Assembly: GCA_947683625.1 (NCBI GenBank)
Contig: CANTUR010000349.1
Coordinates: forward strand, 124,001 to 188,000
Direction of reading: 5' to 3'
Origin: Mallotus nudiflorus
Lineage: Eukaryota; Streptophyta; Magnoliopsida; Malpighiales; Euphorbiaceae
DNA length: 64,000 nt
The notes under the pieces were generated by a model, which saw only the letters and a list, made by a program, of their open reading frames with translations, searched no databases and had not been told where the DNA came from. This document shows, one piece after another, positions 10,970 to 20,969 of this stretch (positions within the stretch are counted from its first letter, which is position 1; each line of letters opens with the position of its first letter). The position numbers and the translations under genes were made by a program.

Positions 10970-11371
10970 GTGAAAAAGTCAAATGGGAAGTATAAAACGT
11001 GTGTGGATTTTACTGATCTTAATAAGGTATACCCCAAAGGCAGCTATCTATTACTAATAATGGATCAGCTAGTAGACTCAACTGCCTACCACAGCTTGTA
11101 TAGCTTTATGGATGTTGCTTAAGGGTACCGTTAGATCCTAATGAAGAAAGAGGATCAAGAGAAAACATTAGTGAAAAAGTAAAATAGGAAGTGTAAAATG
11201 TGTATGGATTATACTGATCTCAATAAGGCATGTCCTAAAGGCAGCTATCTATTACTAATAATAGATAAGCTAGTAGACTTGACTGCATGTCACAACCTGT
11301 GTAGCTTTGTGATTGTTACTTAAATGTACCATTAAATCCCAACAAAGAAAGAGGATAAAGAGAAAATGTTA
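10970..11371 (+). repeat. Tandem duplication of ~201 bp inside element A RT
   Basis: The block starting GTGAAAAAGTCAAATGGG (10970) is repeated from GTGAAAAAGTAAAATAGG (11171). Both copies hold the TDLNK motif and GGCAGCTATCTATTACTAAT. The copies have diverged, so the duplication is not recent. Confidence 0.85.
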
Positions 11372-11408
11372 TTATCACTCACGAAGGCCTTTATTGCTAT
11401 AAAGTTAT

Positions 11409-11483
11409 GCCCTTTGGACTAAAGAATGCCAGAGCACTTTAGACTAAAGAATACCGGAGCCCTTTGGACTAAAGAATGTTGGA
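11409..11483 (+). repeat. Three tandem ~25-bp copies around CTTTGGACTAAAGAATG
   Basis: CTTTGGACTAAAGAATGCC, CTTTAGACTAAAGAATACC and CTTTGGACTAAAGAATGTT follow each other, each ending in GGAGC or AGAGC. One copy encodes the FGLKNAGA motif of reverse transcriptase; three indicate local slippage or unequal exchange. Confidence 0.85.
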
Positions 11484-11959
11484 GCAACATACCAAAGGGT
11501 GATAAACCATATGTTCCAAGACTAAATTGGGAAAATCATAGAAGTATCTGTGGATGACAATATTATCAAAAGCTAACATGCAGAATAACACTTTGATGAT
11601 CTTGACCAAATCCTTTAAATATTGGATTAATACTAGATCAAACTTAATTCAGAGAAGTGTATTTTTGGGGTAAAAGTGGGAAAATCTTAGAATTCATGAT
11701 ATCCCACAGAGGAATTAAAGCTAATCCAGAAAATATGGAGGCCATACTTAAGATGAAAGCTCTGACATCATTAAATGATCTCCAAAAGCTAAATGGTAGA
11801 ATAATAGCTTTGGGGCATTTCATCTCCTGTTCAGCCAAATGGTGACTATCATTATTCTGAGCCTTAAAAAATTCCAAAAAGTTTGTATGAAATGAAGAAT
11901 GTCAAGAAGCTTTTGATGACATCAAGAAGTTCCTATCCTCCCCACCTTTCCTCAGTAGG

Positions 11960-12300
11960 CCAATCCTTGGAGAAGTTTTGTACTTGTATCTCTCAGTTAG
12001 TCAGGAGTTAATTGCATTGGTACTAGTTAGGGAGGAAGAAAGCCAACAAAATTCAGTGTACTACATCATCAAAATACACAAAGGTTTAGAAATCGGGTAT
12101 TCCAAACTAGATAAGTTAGATATGGCCATCATACACATATCCCAGAAACTCAGGCATTATTTTCTAGCTCACCCAATCATTGTAAGATCCAACTTCGCAC
12201 TAAGGAAAATCTTACAAAGACCTGAGACATTCGGTATATTGGTTCAATGGTCAATATTGCTCAGAGAATTTAATAATAGTTATAAACCTCGATAGCAGAT
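11960..12300 (+). pseudogene. Element A RNase H (gypsy type)
   Basis: One open frame of about 105 codons from 11978 reads YLYLSVSQELIALVLVREEE, VYYIIKIHKGLE, YSKLDKLDMAII, LRHYFLAHPIIV and WSILLREFNNSYKPR. This is the usual Tat RNase H (LYLAVSExAVSAVLVREE...YYVSKVL...LRPYFQAH). It is connected to the upstream reverse transcriptase and would degrade the RNA strand of RNA:DNA hybrids. Confidence 0.85.
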
Positions 12301-12339
12301 CAAAGCCCAAACGTTGGCTGACTTTGTACAAGAGATGAC

Positions 12340-12800
12340 AGTGTAAGATTTTACCCCTTTTGAATGCCTAGAGTGGAAGTTATACAAAGACAGTGCTTCA
12401 TGCATCCAAGGATTTGATGCAGGAATCATTCTCAAAGGGCCACGCAAAGTCATTATCATATATGCAGTTCAAATAAAGTATAAAGCCATTAATAATACAG
12501 CTGAGTATGAAGCACTTATAGTAGGATTGAAGTTAGCTATAAAGGTCAGAGCTGAACATCTCAAGATATACTTTAATTCACAACTAGTGGTAAACCAAGT
12601 TAGAGGAACTTACTAGATCAAGAATCCAAGCATCACTAAATACGTTAAGAAGGTGAGACAGCTCTTGAAGAAGCTCAAGCATGATGGAGGACAGTGGGAA
12701 ATCATCTAAATTCCTAGAAGTGAAAACTTAAATGCAGATTTACTCGCCAAATCAATAATAGAAGACAGTCAAACATTTAAAAAGCTCAAGCTTACTGAGG
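12340..12800 (+). pseudogene. Element A second (archaeal-type) RNase H
   Basis: Reads LEWKLYKDSASCIQGFDAGIIL (first Asp), NNTAEYEALIVGLKLAI (Glu), LKIYFNSQLVVNQV (where the family has SDSQLVVNQ, so the third acidic residue is Asn) and ENLNADLLAKS. A second RNase H domain between the normal RNase H and integrase is the recognised signature of Tat-lineage elements. Stops at about 12346 and 12616 and the Asp-to-Asn change indicate loss of function. Confidence 0.8.
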
Positions 12801-12879
12801 AATTGACGAAGCCAAGCACCGAGGAGACAGAGATCATGGATATCCAAGAAGTAGTAGAATGGATGAATCCAATAATTCA

Positions 12880-13790
12880 ATATCTCGAACATAGGGTACT
12901 TATGTAGGATAAGTTAAAGGCTCGTAAGTTAAAGTTAAAAGCTACGCATTACTCTACGCACAATAGGGAACTCTACATAAGGTCTCTCTCATATCTGTGG
13001 TCTAAGTGTGTATCACCAGAGGAAGGAAATTACATGCTTAGGGAAATTCATGAAGGGATTTGCAGAGCTCAAGAATCCCACCATTCACTAATTAGAAAAG
13101 CATTGCTCTAGGGTTACTATTGGCCCACCATGTCTAAGGATGCTCAAAAATTGATTCAGGAATGCCACAAATGTCAACAGTTTGCTCATTTTAGCCACAA
13201 GCCATCTAGTACTCAACATTTGATTAAGAGTCCTTGGCCTTTCGTCGTATAAGGAATGGACATCTTAAGGCTATTTCCTATTTCAACCTCTTAGAAGAAG
13301 TTCTTGATTATGGTTATAGATCACTTCACCAAGTGGATAAAAGTTGAAGCTGCCTCAACCATTACTGAGGCCTAGATTCAACACTTTTTTTAGAAAGAAA
13401 TCATCTACAGATTCGGCATACTGCACTCTTTGATAACAGATAATAGGAAGCAATTCGATAATGAGAAATTCAAAAAATTCTATTCAAATTTTAATATAAA
13501 GCTCCGATTCACTTCAGTAGTGCATCCATAAACAAATTACTAGATAGAAGTCACTAACAAGATCATCATGTAAGATCTAAAGAAGAGATTTGATGAAAAG
13601 AAGGAAAATTGGGTTGAAGAACTAAACAATGTCATTTGGGCATATAGAACAACATCCAAAACCACTACCAGAGAAACACCTATGAGACTGAGTTATGGGA
13701 TGGATACGATAATCCTAGTGGAAATTAGGTTAGTAAGCTATCAAGAATCTAGATCATGAAGTCAACAATGTTAATGCTTGCATATACCTA
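12880..13790 (+). pseudogene. Element A integrase, N-terminal and core part
   Basis: The zinc-binding N-terminus reads MLREIHEGIC...HHSLIRKAL...GYYWPTMSKDAQKLIQECHKCQQF (about 13036-13180). The core follows with MVIDHFTKWIKVEA (first Asp), LITDNRKQFDNEKF (second Asp), the region of the catalytic Glu (13545-13560, reading IEVTNKII) and WVEELNNVIWAYRTTSKTTT. The integrase is cut at 13790 by element B and resumes at 45706. Several in-frame stops are present. Confidence 0.85.
13786..13790. repeat. Target site duplication of element B (left copy)
   Basis: ACCTA here and ACCTA at 45701-45705 flank element B exactly. Confidence 0.9.
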
Positions 13791-14682
13791 TGTCATAACC
13801 TAAACTAGGGAGTCATGATTGGCGCTAGGAAACAGGAATTCACATAAATCCGGAACCCATAGCAAGCCTAAAAAAAACTCATACAAACATATCATAAAAA
13901 ATACCTCAGAATAGAAACTTTAATTAATAAAAGGAATATCCATATCACAATATAATAAAATATTTTCATATAATTATTCAAATACTGAATCTTTATCTAA
14001 CACAATATCAAGTACTACAATAATAAGCACTACTATTGTAGGATTTATTAAAATACAAGAAAAGCATTAGTTCAAAGTTTACATAGATCGACTAGTAAAG
14101 AAAGAGCCCAATGAATAAAACTAACGTAAAGGTCTGAAATAGAAGATCCTGAAAAAATATTTGAAGGGGGTCAGAACTCACTGAGTGAATTATTATTATA
14201 TATATACACAAAACCTAAAGACATAGACACTTATGCTTTAGTAATATAGTATATTTATATTTATTTAATATATACATGCATTTCACATAGATGCTCAAAA
14301 TCTATTTTTTTTATTATAACAATAAATGTAGAAGAATTTTTGGATGGAGGATCATAGCAAAATCCCTAAATTTTTTTGCAACCTTAATCAGTGCAATTCA
14401 CTAGCCAATAGGCTTTCCATAACGTAAAAAATATCCTTTATTCAAATTTTTGGTAGTAGATTTGCCCCGAGTACACGAAGGATCAACCGAGGATTTACAG
14501 TCCCACTACTAGTGCTAACTGGCCCCTAGTACTCTATAGGTCAACCGAGAATCTGCAGTCACATCCCTTTATCCATTAATTACCATAATCATTATTTCCA
14601 TATATGAAATCAATCAAAGTTCAAAATCTAATATCTAGTGTACTGTTGTGCAACAGCCTTACTGTGACCCACTGGGTGGCAC
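13791..14682 (-). repeat. Element B 3' LTR, first part
   Basis: Begins TGTCATAACC (LTR end in element orientation) and aligns with the start of 42795-45700. It stops at 14682, where element C is inserted with duplicated GGCAC (14678-14682 and 32407-32411). Confidence 0.9.
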
Positions 14683-16696
14683 TGTAGATGGTGGGGTTTA
14701 GCGCACGTCCAAGATTGTAGCAACTACGACATTGTTTAGGCTCAGGGCCTTAGGGAACACACTAATATGTCACAATGTCTTAGCATGGAGAAGAGGAGTC
14801 GCCACCCAGGGTAATAACTGGGAAAATTTGATTGGTGATACTCAATTCTCTAAAAGAAAGTTAGCACCATAACCAGAAGATTTTAGGAGCGGAATACTAA
14901 CTTTTCTTAATCTCGTGTTCATTTAGAATAATTTTATAAATGATTATTTCATCCTCTAATTACATGTAATTTTATTTAAAGCCTATTTGACATCCATCTA
15001 ACCCTGGGTATCTAGTCAATAAAATTACACATAAAAATGCACTTAAGATCGCATTGTCCTTAAGTCTAGACTATGTTAATTTTATTAAAAAGTTAGCTAG
15101 ATTTACATCTTATTTACAAGTGAGAAAGGGACTAAAGGTGGGCCTACATTTTTATTAATTATTGAGCCTAGATCTATTTATTTTACTTTGTCTAAAAAAT
15201 GGGCTTAAGTCTATTCAATTTTTAAGGAAAATTAAATGAATGGGCCTAAGTCTAACTTGGTTTTATTTTAAGTGAAATATGGGTTTAGGTCTATTTATTT
15301 TAAAATAAATGAAATTAAGTGGGTTGAGCTAAGTTTAAACAAGTTTTAATTAACTAAGTAGACCTAAAATCTAATTAACCTAATGGGCCTAAATTAATTT
15401 TAATTATTTAAAATCCTAAATCATTTTTAAGCCTATTTATTAAGTGGGTTGGACCTAAGCATGGGCTTGGGGCCCAAAGTAATATAAAAAAGCCCACAAA
15501 CATAAAAAACATAAAAAAATATAGCAAAATCAAATCAAAACACATTCACATATGATTTCTAAAAAAGTCGAATTTATTTACATACAAACTTGAATTAACT
15601 AAAGCCACCATTAATTTTATAAAAGATTACTCGATGAACCTAGTTTTACTAATTAATTTTAAAGTATAGAAAATTAAATCTTTCACTATTTCCACTTCTG
15701 GGGCTATTACAAACTACATACAAAATTAAAATTTAACAATTATAGAGCCATGAATTAAAATAACTACAAAGGACACCAAAATATAAAATAAAGATAAAAA
15801 TCCTAAGTTCTACTGAAAAACAACACAGGTTCTTCCATGACATTCCATGGACCTTTTATTCGTCTAAACATAGACAGTATCCTCCTCAATCCACATGCGA
15901 ACATCAAAACAAAAATACAAAAGTAATCAGATTAGTAGTGAAATTGAATAATCAAAAAAATAACAAAATAAAAATCACAATTAGAAAATAATAGAAAAGA
16001 ATGAAATAGAAAAGAACACTGATAATTTTAGGTGCTGTGCAAATGCTCTTTTTAGCCCCTTAGATTGGATTATCACCGTTGAAATTAAATTGTTGTTGAT
16101 TCTGGACTGGAAAGGGCATTCTCAGTAGCCTTTTTTGATTTTCGGGTTTTTTGCGCAGTCAGGTTTTTTTACGCTGTTCTCTCTGTGAGTCTCCAAAAAA
16201 AATCCTCCCTCGTACACATGTAGACTCTGCTTTTAAATGCAGAGTCTGAGCATACTGGCTTCGTCCTTTGAAAGAACAAACTCATCTCCTCATCAAAACA
16301 GATTGATAAGGATTTGATTTTTGAAAGTTACATGTTTTGAATGCATCAAAATCTTTTCCAGATAAAAAAATAATAAAATTCAATTTTTAACCAATCAAAA
16401 CATTGAAAAAATTGACAAAAAATTTAAAAAATATGCGAAAAATAAAAAAATAGGACTTTTACATGTCAACATTACACCAATGCCGATTGAAATTAAATGC
16501 TGACTTTTTTTTAACTTTTAATTACCAAAAGACCCCTGAAAAATTGACTTCTTTGTAATCAAATCCTAAAAAAATATGGCAATTTAGTCCCTAAAGTCCA
16601 GAAAATCAACAACTAAGTTCAATTTTTAAATAAATTTCATCATAGGGGCTTACATCGCAATTGTACATAATTGCATCCCGAAATTGGGTGCTTACA
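14683..16696 (-). repeat. Element C 3' LTR
   Basis: Begins TGTAGATGGTGGGG and ends GGGTGCTTACA. It aligns throughout with 30399-32406; the 14683 end is more diverged (roughly one difference in ten by eye over the first 400 bp). In element orientation the LTR starts TGTAAGCACCC. Confidence 0.92.
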
Positions 16697-16711
16697 GTTG
16701 CCCCCCTTTGT
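16697..16711 (-). other. Element C polypurine tract
   Basis: On the minus strand CAAAGGGGGGCAAC abuts the 3' LTR, as required for plus-strand priming. It fixes the orientation of C. Confidence 0.85.
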
Positions 16712-16849
16712 CGTTGTTTGCTTGACAAATTGCGACAAAGTAATAGAAGCACACAATTTCAAAGGAAAGAAATTAGGACATTTAATTGTATCCTAAATGA
16801 TAGATTGATGCTCAAATTGCTGAGCAAGGTGTAATGTTTGACAAGTCGC

Positions 16850-17395
16850 ACTATATTTCCTGCTGAACGTCTAGTGGACTTTGTGCAAATGAGTTTCGCT
16901 ATACGTTTAGCGATGATAAATTAAAAACTTGCTATAGTTCCTGTGGAACATCTAGCAATGATGAATTTCGTTATATTCCCTGTGGGACGTTTAACGATGC
17001 ACACTATATTCCTTGTGGAACGTCTAGTGAAGTTGAATTGAAAAAAATCTGCTATAGTTCTTGTGGAACGTCTAACATTGATGAATTTTGTTATATTCCC
17101 TATGGGACGTCTAACGATGCACACTATATTCCTTGTGGGATGTCTAGTGAAAATGAGATTTCGTTATATTCCCTATGGGACATCTAATGATGCACACTAT
17201 ATTCTCTGTGGGACATCTAGTGAAGTTGAATTGAAAATCTGCTATAGTTCCTATGGAACATCTAGCACTGATGAATTTGAAAGTTTATGTTATAATTGCT
17301 ATGTAGTACATAACATAATGAAGGTTATGACTACTGTGCAACACATAACATAATCATTTGAAATTCATATCATAGCTACTGCACAACATATGAAT
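16850..17395 (+). repeat. Minisatellite in element C 3' region with three-unit higher-order pattern
   Basis: Imperfect units of about 34-45 bp share TATATTCC(C/T)TGTGGGACGTCTA-like cores. Three unit types alternate: one opening TGCTATAGTTC, one TTATATTCCC ending GATGCACAC, and one TATATTCCTTG. The set recurs from about 16931, 17053 and 17159. Tandem repeats in the 3' untranslated part of Tat elements are known and can seed satellite DNA. Confidence 0.85.
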
Positions 17396-18419
17396 CCTTT
17401 GATTGAAATGATGCATGTAAAATGCAAAAAATGAATTCTGTAATCTTGTTCTGTATTCTGTACTTGATAGAAAATTAAGAATCACAGATTGATTATACAT
17501 TTTTAATAATTCAATGAATTATTAATTTGATGAATGTCATGATTTAATTAGGAATATGTTCCTAATCAAAATGCAATTATGGACCAAATTGTAAAAAAGA
17601 AAAGGTGGATAAAAGTGTAAGTAAATTAGAAGGATTAAAATGGATATTTTTCATTTTATATATCGTTCCCCTTTTGTTGATCACTTCCCTTCTCTTCCTA
17701 TTCTTTTCTTTTTTTTTTAATTTTTTTTCTTCCAATTGATTCTGATTTTTCTTTGCTTGATTTCTTGACCATTTGTGGTCCAATTTTCAATCCGTCTAAT
17801 TTGATGGTCCACTCGCAACGTGGACCATGAGGGAGAGCAGGCATGTAAATAGATCCAATTGTTTTGAGTCCATGTTTTTCACAGAATAAACTTGGACTAT
17901 GAGAAGGTGATATAATCCTTCCTTTGACTCATTTGCATCTTCACAGGTCTTCACAGACTGGCAATGAGGTATTTTTTCTGTCCCTTCTGCTTCACTCTGC
18001 AAGATTAATTCAAATAATTAGCTATAATGATTAAATTTTACAGTGTAAAATTTAAATGCATGCTAACTAAATTAAATTTAAAAATTAATTGGGATATATA
18101 AGAAAAAATTCAAATTAAACGTTGAAAAACAATTGGGAGTCATCAAAATTGCGTGCATGACCAATCAGTTTTCTAGATTGCCGATCGAAAAATTGGATTT
18201 TCGATCGAAAATCTAGAATTCCGATAGAAAATCCATAATTCCAATTGGAAATCCATAATTCCTATCAGTATTATGGATTTCTGATTGGAAATCCAGAATT
18301 TCGATCAAAATTCTGGTTTTTCTGATTTCCAAATTTTTTTTTACATAAAAATGAACAAATAAATTAATAAATAAAAGCAATATAGAGAATGATTTTGGTT
18401 TTCTGATTTTATTCAGAAG
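17396..18419. other. Element C non-coding spacer
   Basis: Mostly AT-rich with no gene seen. 17690-17740 is T-rich. 18178-18320 holds short repeats. The last part leads into the antisense plant-mobile-domain gene and may hold its promoter, but I see no clear TATA box close to its start. Confidence 0.4.
18178..18320 (+). repeat. Cluster of ~20-24 bp repeats (AATTCCGATCGAAAATCC-like)
   Basis: Successive variants such as GATCGAAAATCTAGAATTCC, GATAGAAAATCCATAATTCC and AATTGGAAATCCATAATTCC follow one another. Some neighbouring units are also near reverse complements (GGATTTTCGATC against GATCGAAAATC), so local foldback is possible. Confidence 0.75.
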
Positions 18420-20474
18420 CCACTGAAATTCGCAGGATGCTTCCACTTGGCTCGAGAGTTGTTCCATGGTTTGCCAAAGAATGTGACGCAGATTATCTAG
18501 GCCTCTGGCTTCAGACGTTTCATTATTGCTCTTTTGACTGCTCGGGGTAGATCAAATCATTATTCCTTATTTGCATTGATTGAGAGGTGGATGGACACCA
18601 CTCACACCTTCCATACCCCTGTAGGCGAGTTGACGATAACACCTATGAGTTTCTCTACTATTACTGGTATCACATTCAGAGGGACTCCTATACCTTTTGA
18701 CATCAACTATTGCAACCTTCCTGAGGGGCGTAGAAGTCAGTTTGTGTGTGATTTGATTAGATTTGTCCCAATGTGGAAGAACCGTAAGAACGTAGTTCTT
18801 TCTTCTCTGGTTGAGGGCTTCAGACGTCTACCCACTACTACTTCTTGCCAGATTGCTCAAAAGGTGAGATGTTTCCTCCTCATCTTGCTAGGCACTACTC
18901 TTTTCTATGAGACTGGTCATGAGGTGAGCATTGCTCTTCTAGGTCCCTTGTGTAACTTAGACCAGGTCGTTACTCTTGATTGGGGATTTACAGCACTTGC
19001 TTATCTCTACTACAGACTCAATACTATTTGTAGAGGCATAGTGACCATGTGCGGCTTTTGGCATGCATTACATGTATGTTCTTATTTGCCTTTAATTTTG
19101 CATATTTCCTAATCCCTCTTCTAATTTTACTAACTCCTTTTCTTTCTTAGATCTGGAGTATTGAGATTGGGCTGGTTCAAGGTTTTAGTGCTATTAGCCT
19201 GGACAGGAGTCTGCCTTTAATGCAGCGATGGGTTTCATCTTGCCTTGCCAGTATCAAGAACACACTTCAAGTGTATCGTGACCATCTGAACGCTCTAAAA
19301 TGGAACCTGGTAAGAAAAATAATAAAATCATTAGTATTAGCTAGTGAAACTTAATTTAGCTAATGAAAATGAAAATCTATAGGTTGATCCTAGTTGGATG
19401 GAAGGTGCCGATGATTTCCAGCGATATGACTTCATGGCTGGTGCAACAAGGCTAGAGACGCTGAGGATTCTACTTCATGGATATGGTTGTAAGATGTGGT
19501 ATCTTGGAGAGCGAGTATATCACTGGCTTGCAAGACCTACTAGGCGATGTGTCCCTTTTGATATTCCTGCTTCTATGCTATGTAGTTCTGATCTTGCTGG
19601 ATCAGAGCTGAGGGAGGCGCTGCAGGGGCATAATGATTCGACTTTGCTTGAGTGATCCCGCCATTATCAACAATATATCCAGGAGAACCTTTTAGAGCAG
19701 ATTCCCATTGGTGATGTTGAGGTATCTCCTAATGAATTCGATTATCTTTCTAGAATTTGTGAATAACTTTTTTTTTTAGTTTGAGGAAATCTGCTCTCCT
19801 GCCATTGAAGTGGAGGATGTAAAGACTAAGACTGTTCCAGAGACTGAGACTATTCCTGATCCTGAGATCGGCCCTGAGACTGAGAGATTTTAGTCCAGGC
19901 CCAGTCCTCAGCATGTTGGGACTAGCCATGATGGGGCCTTTATCGGTGCTGTGCTTGGTGATGTCTCTCTTCCAGACAAGTCTATGTTCTACTGGGCTCC
20001 CACTATTCAGGCTCCAGTTGAGCAGCATATGCAGTTTGGGGATGCTCAGCTTCCTAGCTTTTATCCACCAGATGCTTCTCATGTGAGTACGTTTGATTTA
20101 TTTCTTGTATGGATCTGTACACTTAACATTGATATTAGCAAAAATTTTACAAAATAGGTTCCCCGGACACAAGCAGAGTATTTATACGGACTTGCCTCGT
20201 CTCAAATATTATTCACGATGTAGGTTACAAACAGTTGGCGAGTAAGCATCTACATTGAGAAAATGCAAAATGTATGCATACTATGCATGAAATGCATATG
20301 ATATGATGTTTTTCGTGTATGCAAAGCTATTCCAGCAGTCTAGAGCAGGAGAACGAGATGCTTCGTTGGCAGCTTGTAGACTTGGGCTTTGATCCGTACA
20401 ATGCTGGGACTTCATCTGCCAGACCTCCAGACACTTATCATCGTGATGACCTTACCAGAGGATGGAGCCCATGA
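18420..20474 (+). pseudogene. Antisense six-exon plant-mobile-domain-like gene inside element C
   Basis: Runs opposite to C's gag-pol. Exons: about 18420-19073, 19151-19309, 19383-19721, 19780-20082, 20158-20241 and about 20344-20474 (last acceptor uncertain). The introns are about 58-102 nt with GT...AG borders and phase 0. Exon 1 reads ARELFHGLPKNVTQII, GFRRFIIALLTARG, ALIERWMDTTHTFHTPVGEL and TITPMSFSTITGITFRGTPI, the conserved start of plant mobile domain (PMD) proteins (L..RW...THTFH.P.GE.TITL.D). Exon 2 reads IWSIEIGLVQ; the tail contains SLEQENEMLRWQL, coiled-coil-like. About four in-frame stops (18498, 19653, in exon 4, in exon 5) and no frameshift were seen. PMD proteins occur in cellular silencing factors and in transposable elements; the role here is unknown. 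Confidence 0.72.
19074..19150 (+). other. Intron 1 of antisense PMD-like gene
   Basis: Donor GTATGT directly after ...FWHALH and acceptor TTTCTTAG before IWSIEIG. It is T-rich and 77 nt long. Retaining it would add stops, whereas splicing keeps phase 0. Confidence 0.65.
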
Positions 20475-20969
20475 CATGATACCAGAGCTCGAGATGAGTG
20501 ATTTAGAGTTTCTATATTCTTGACTTTCTGCATGTCTGTATCTGACTGTTCTCTATTGTACTGCTGTTTTTATTCCTGCACTGTCTCGAACACTGTTAGA
20601 TAGAATTGAAACAATGTTTGCTTCTTAACGAATTTTTCTTTCCTCTTTTTTTTTTTTAACTTTTATAAATAACTAATTAAAAAAAGATAGTTAATGAACA
20701 TTATCCTTTTTAATTAATTATCCATTTATCTTAATCCTTTTCTAAGATGGATAATATTGGATAGATAAATAATTAAAAGAATGGATTATCTTCCCAATTA
20801 TTTATTTATCCCAATCCTTCTTAGATTCTATCACCTTATCAACATCTTTCTTTACTAGCAGAATCCTTTTCCCACATGAACTCATCTTTTTTCCCTATAC
20901 AAGACCATATAAGGGGCATTCTCCTTCATTCTCTACATCCTCATCGTGACTCAAGCATTTCTCCAAACA
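20475..20969. other. Spacer between the two antisense genes of element C
   Basis: No gene. Contains T-rich and AT-rich sequence (20640-20830) with repeated TTATCC/GGATAAT motifs that can pair locally (20700-20820), then a promoter-like segment before the ATG at 20970. Confidence 0.45.
20894..20916 (+). promoter_or_regulatory. Candidate TATA element for the second antisense gene
   Basis: CCTATACAAG and CCATATAAGG lie about 55-75 bases upstream of the ATG at 20970, followed by a CT-rich leader. The position and context fit a plant promoter of its own on the + strand. There is no experimental support. Confidence 0.35.

Larger units (their letters stand above)
10840..11950 (+). pseudogene. Element A reverse transcriptase, with internal duplications
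   Basis: Reads IKKLLEVGFIKEV, then WVANMVLVKKSNGKYKTCVDF and TDLNKVYPKG (about 10900-11040), then SFMDVA (first catalytic Asp). A ~201-bp block is then repeated in tandem (10970-11170 and 11171-11371), followed by a ~25-bp block in three copies (about 11409-11483) around the MPFGLKNA motif. VSVDDNIIKS (11546-11575) is the Y-x-DD box, with both Asp retained. SHRGIKANPENMEAI (11700-11750) is the thumb/connection. The duplications alone would destroy the enzyme. Confidence 0.85.
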
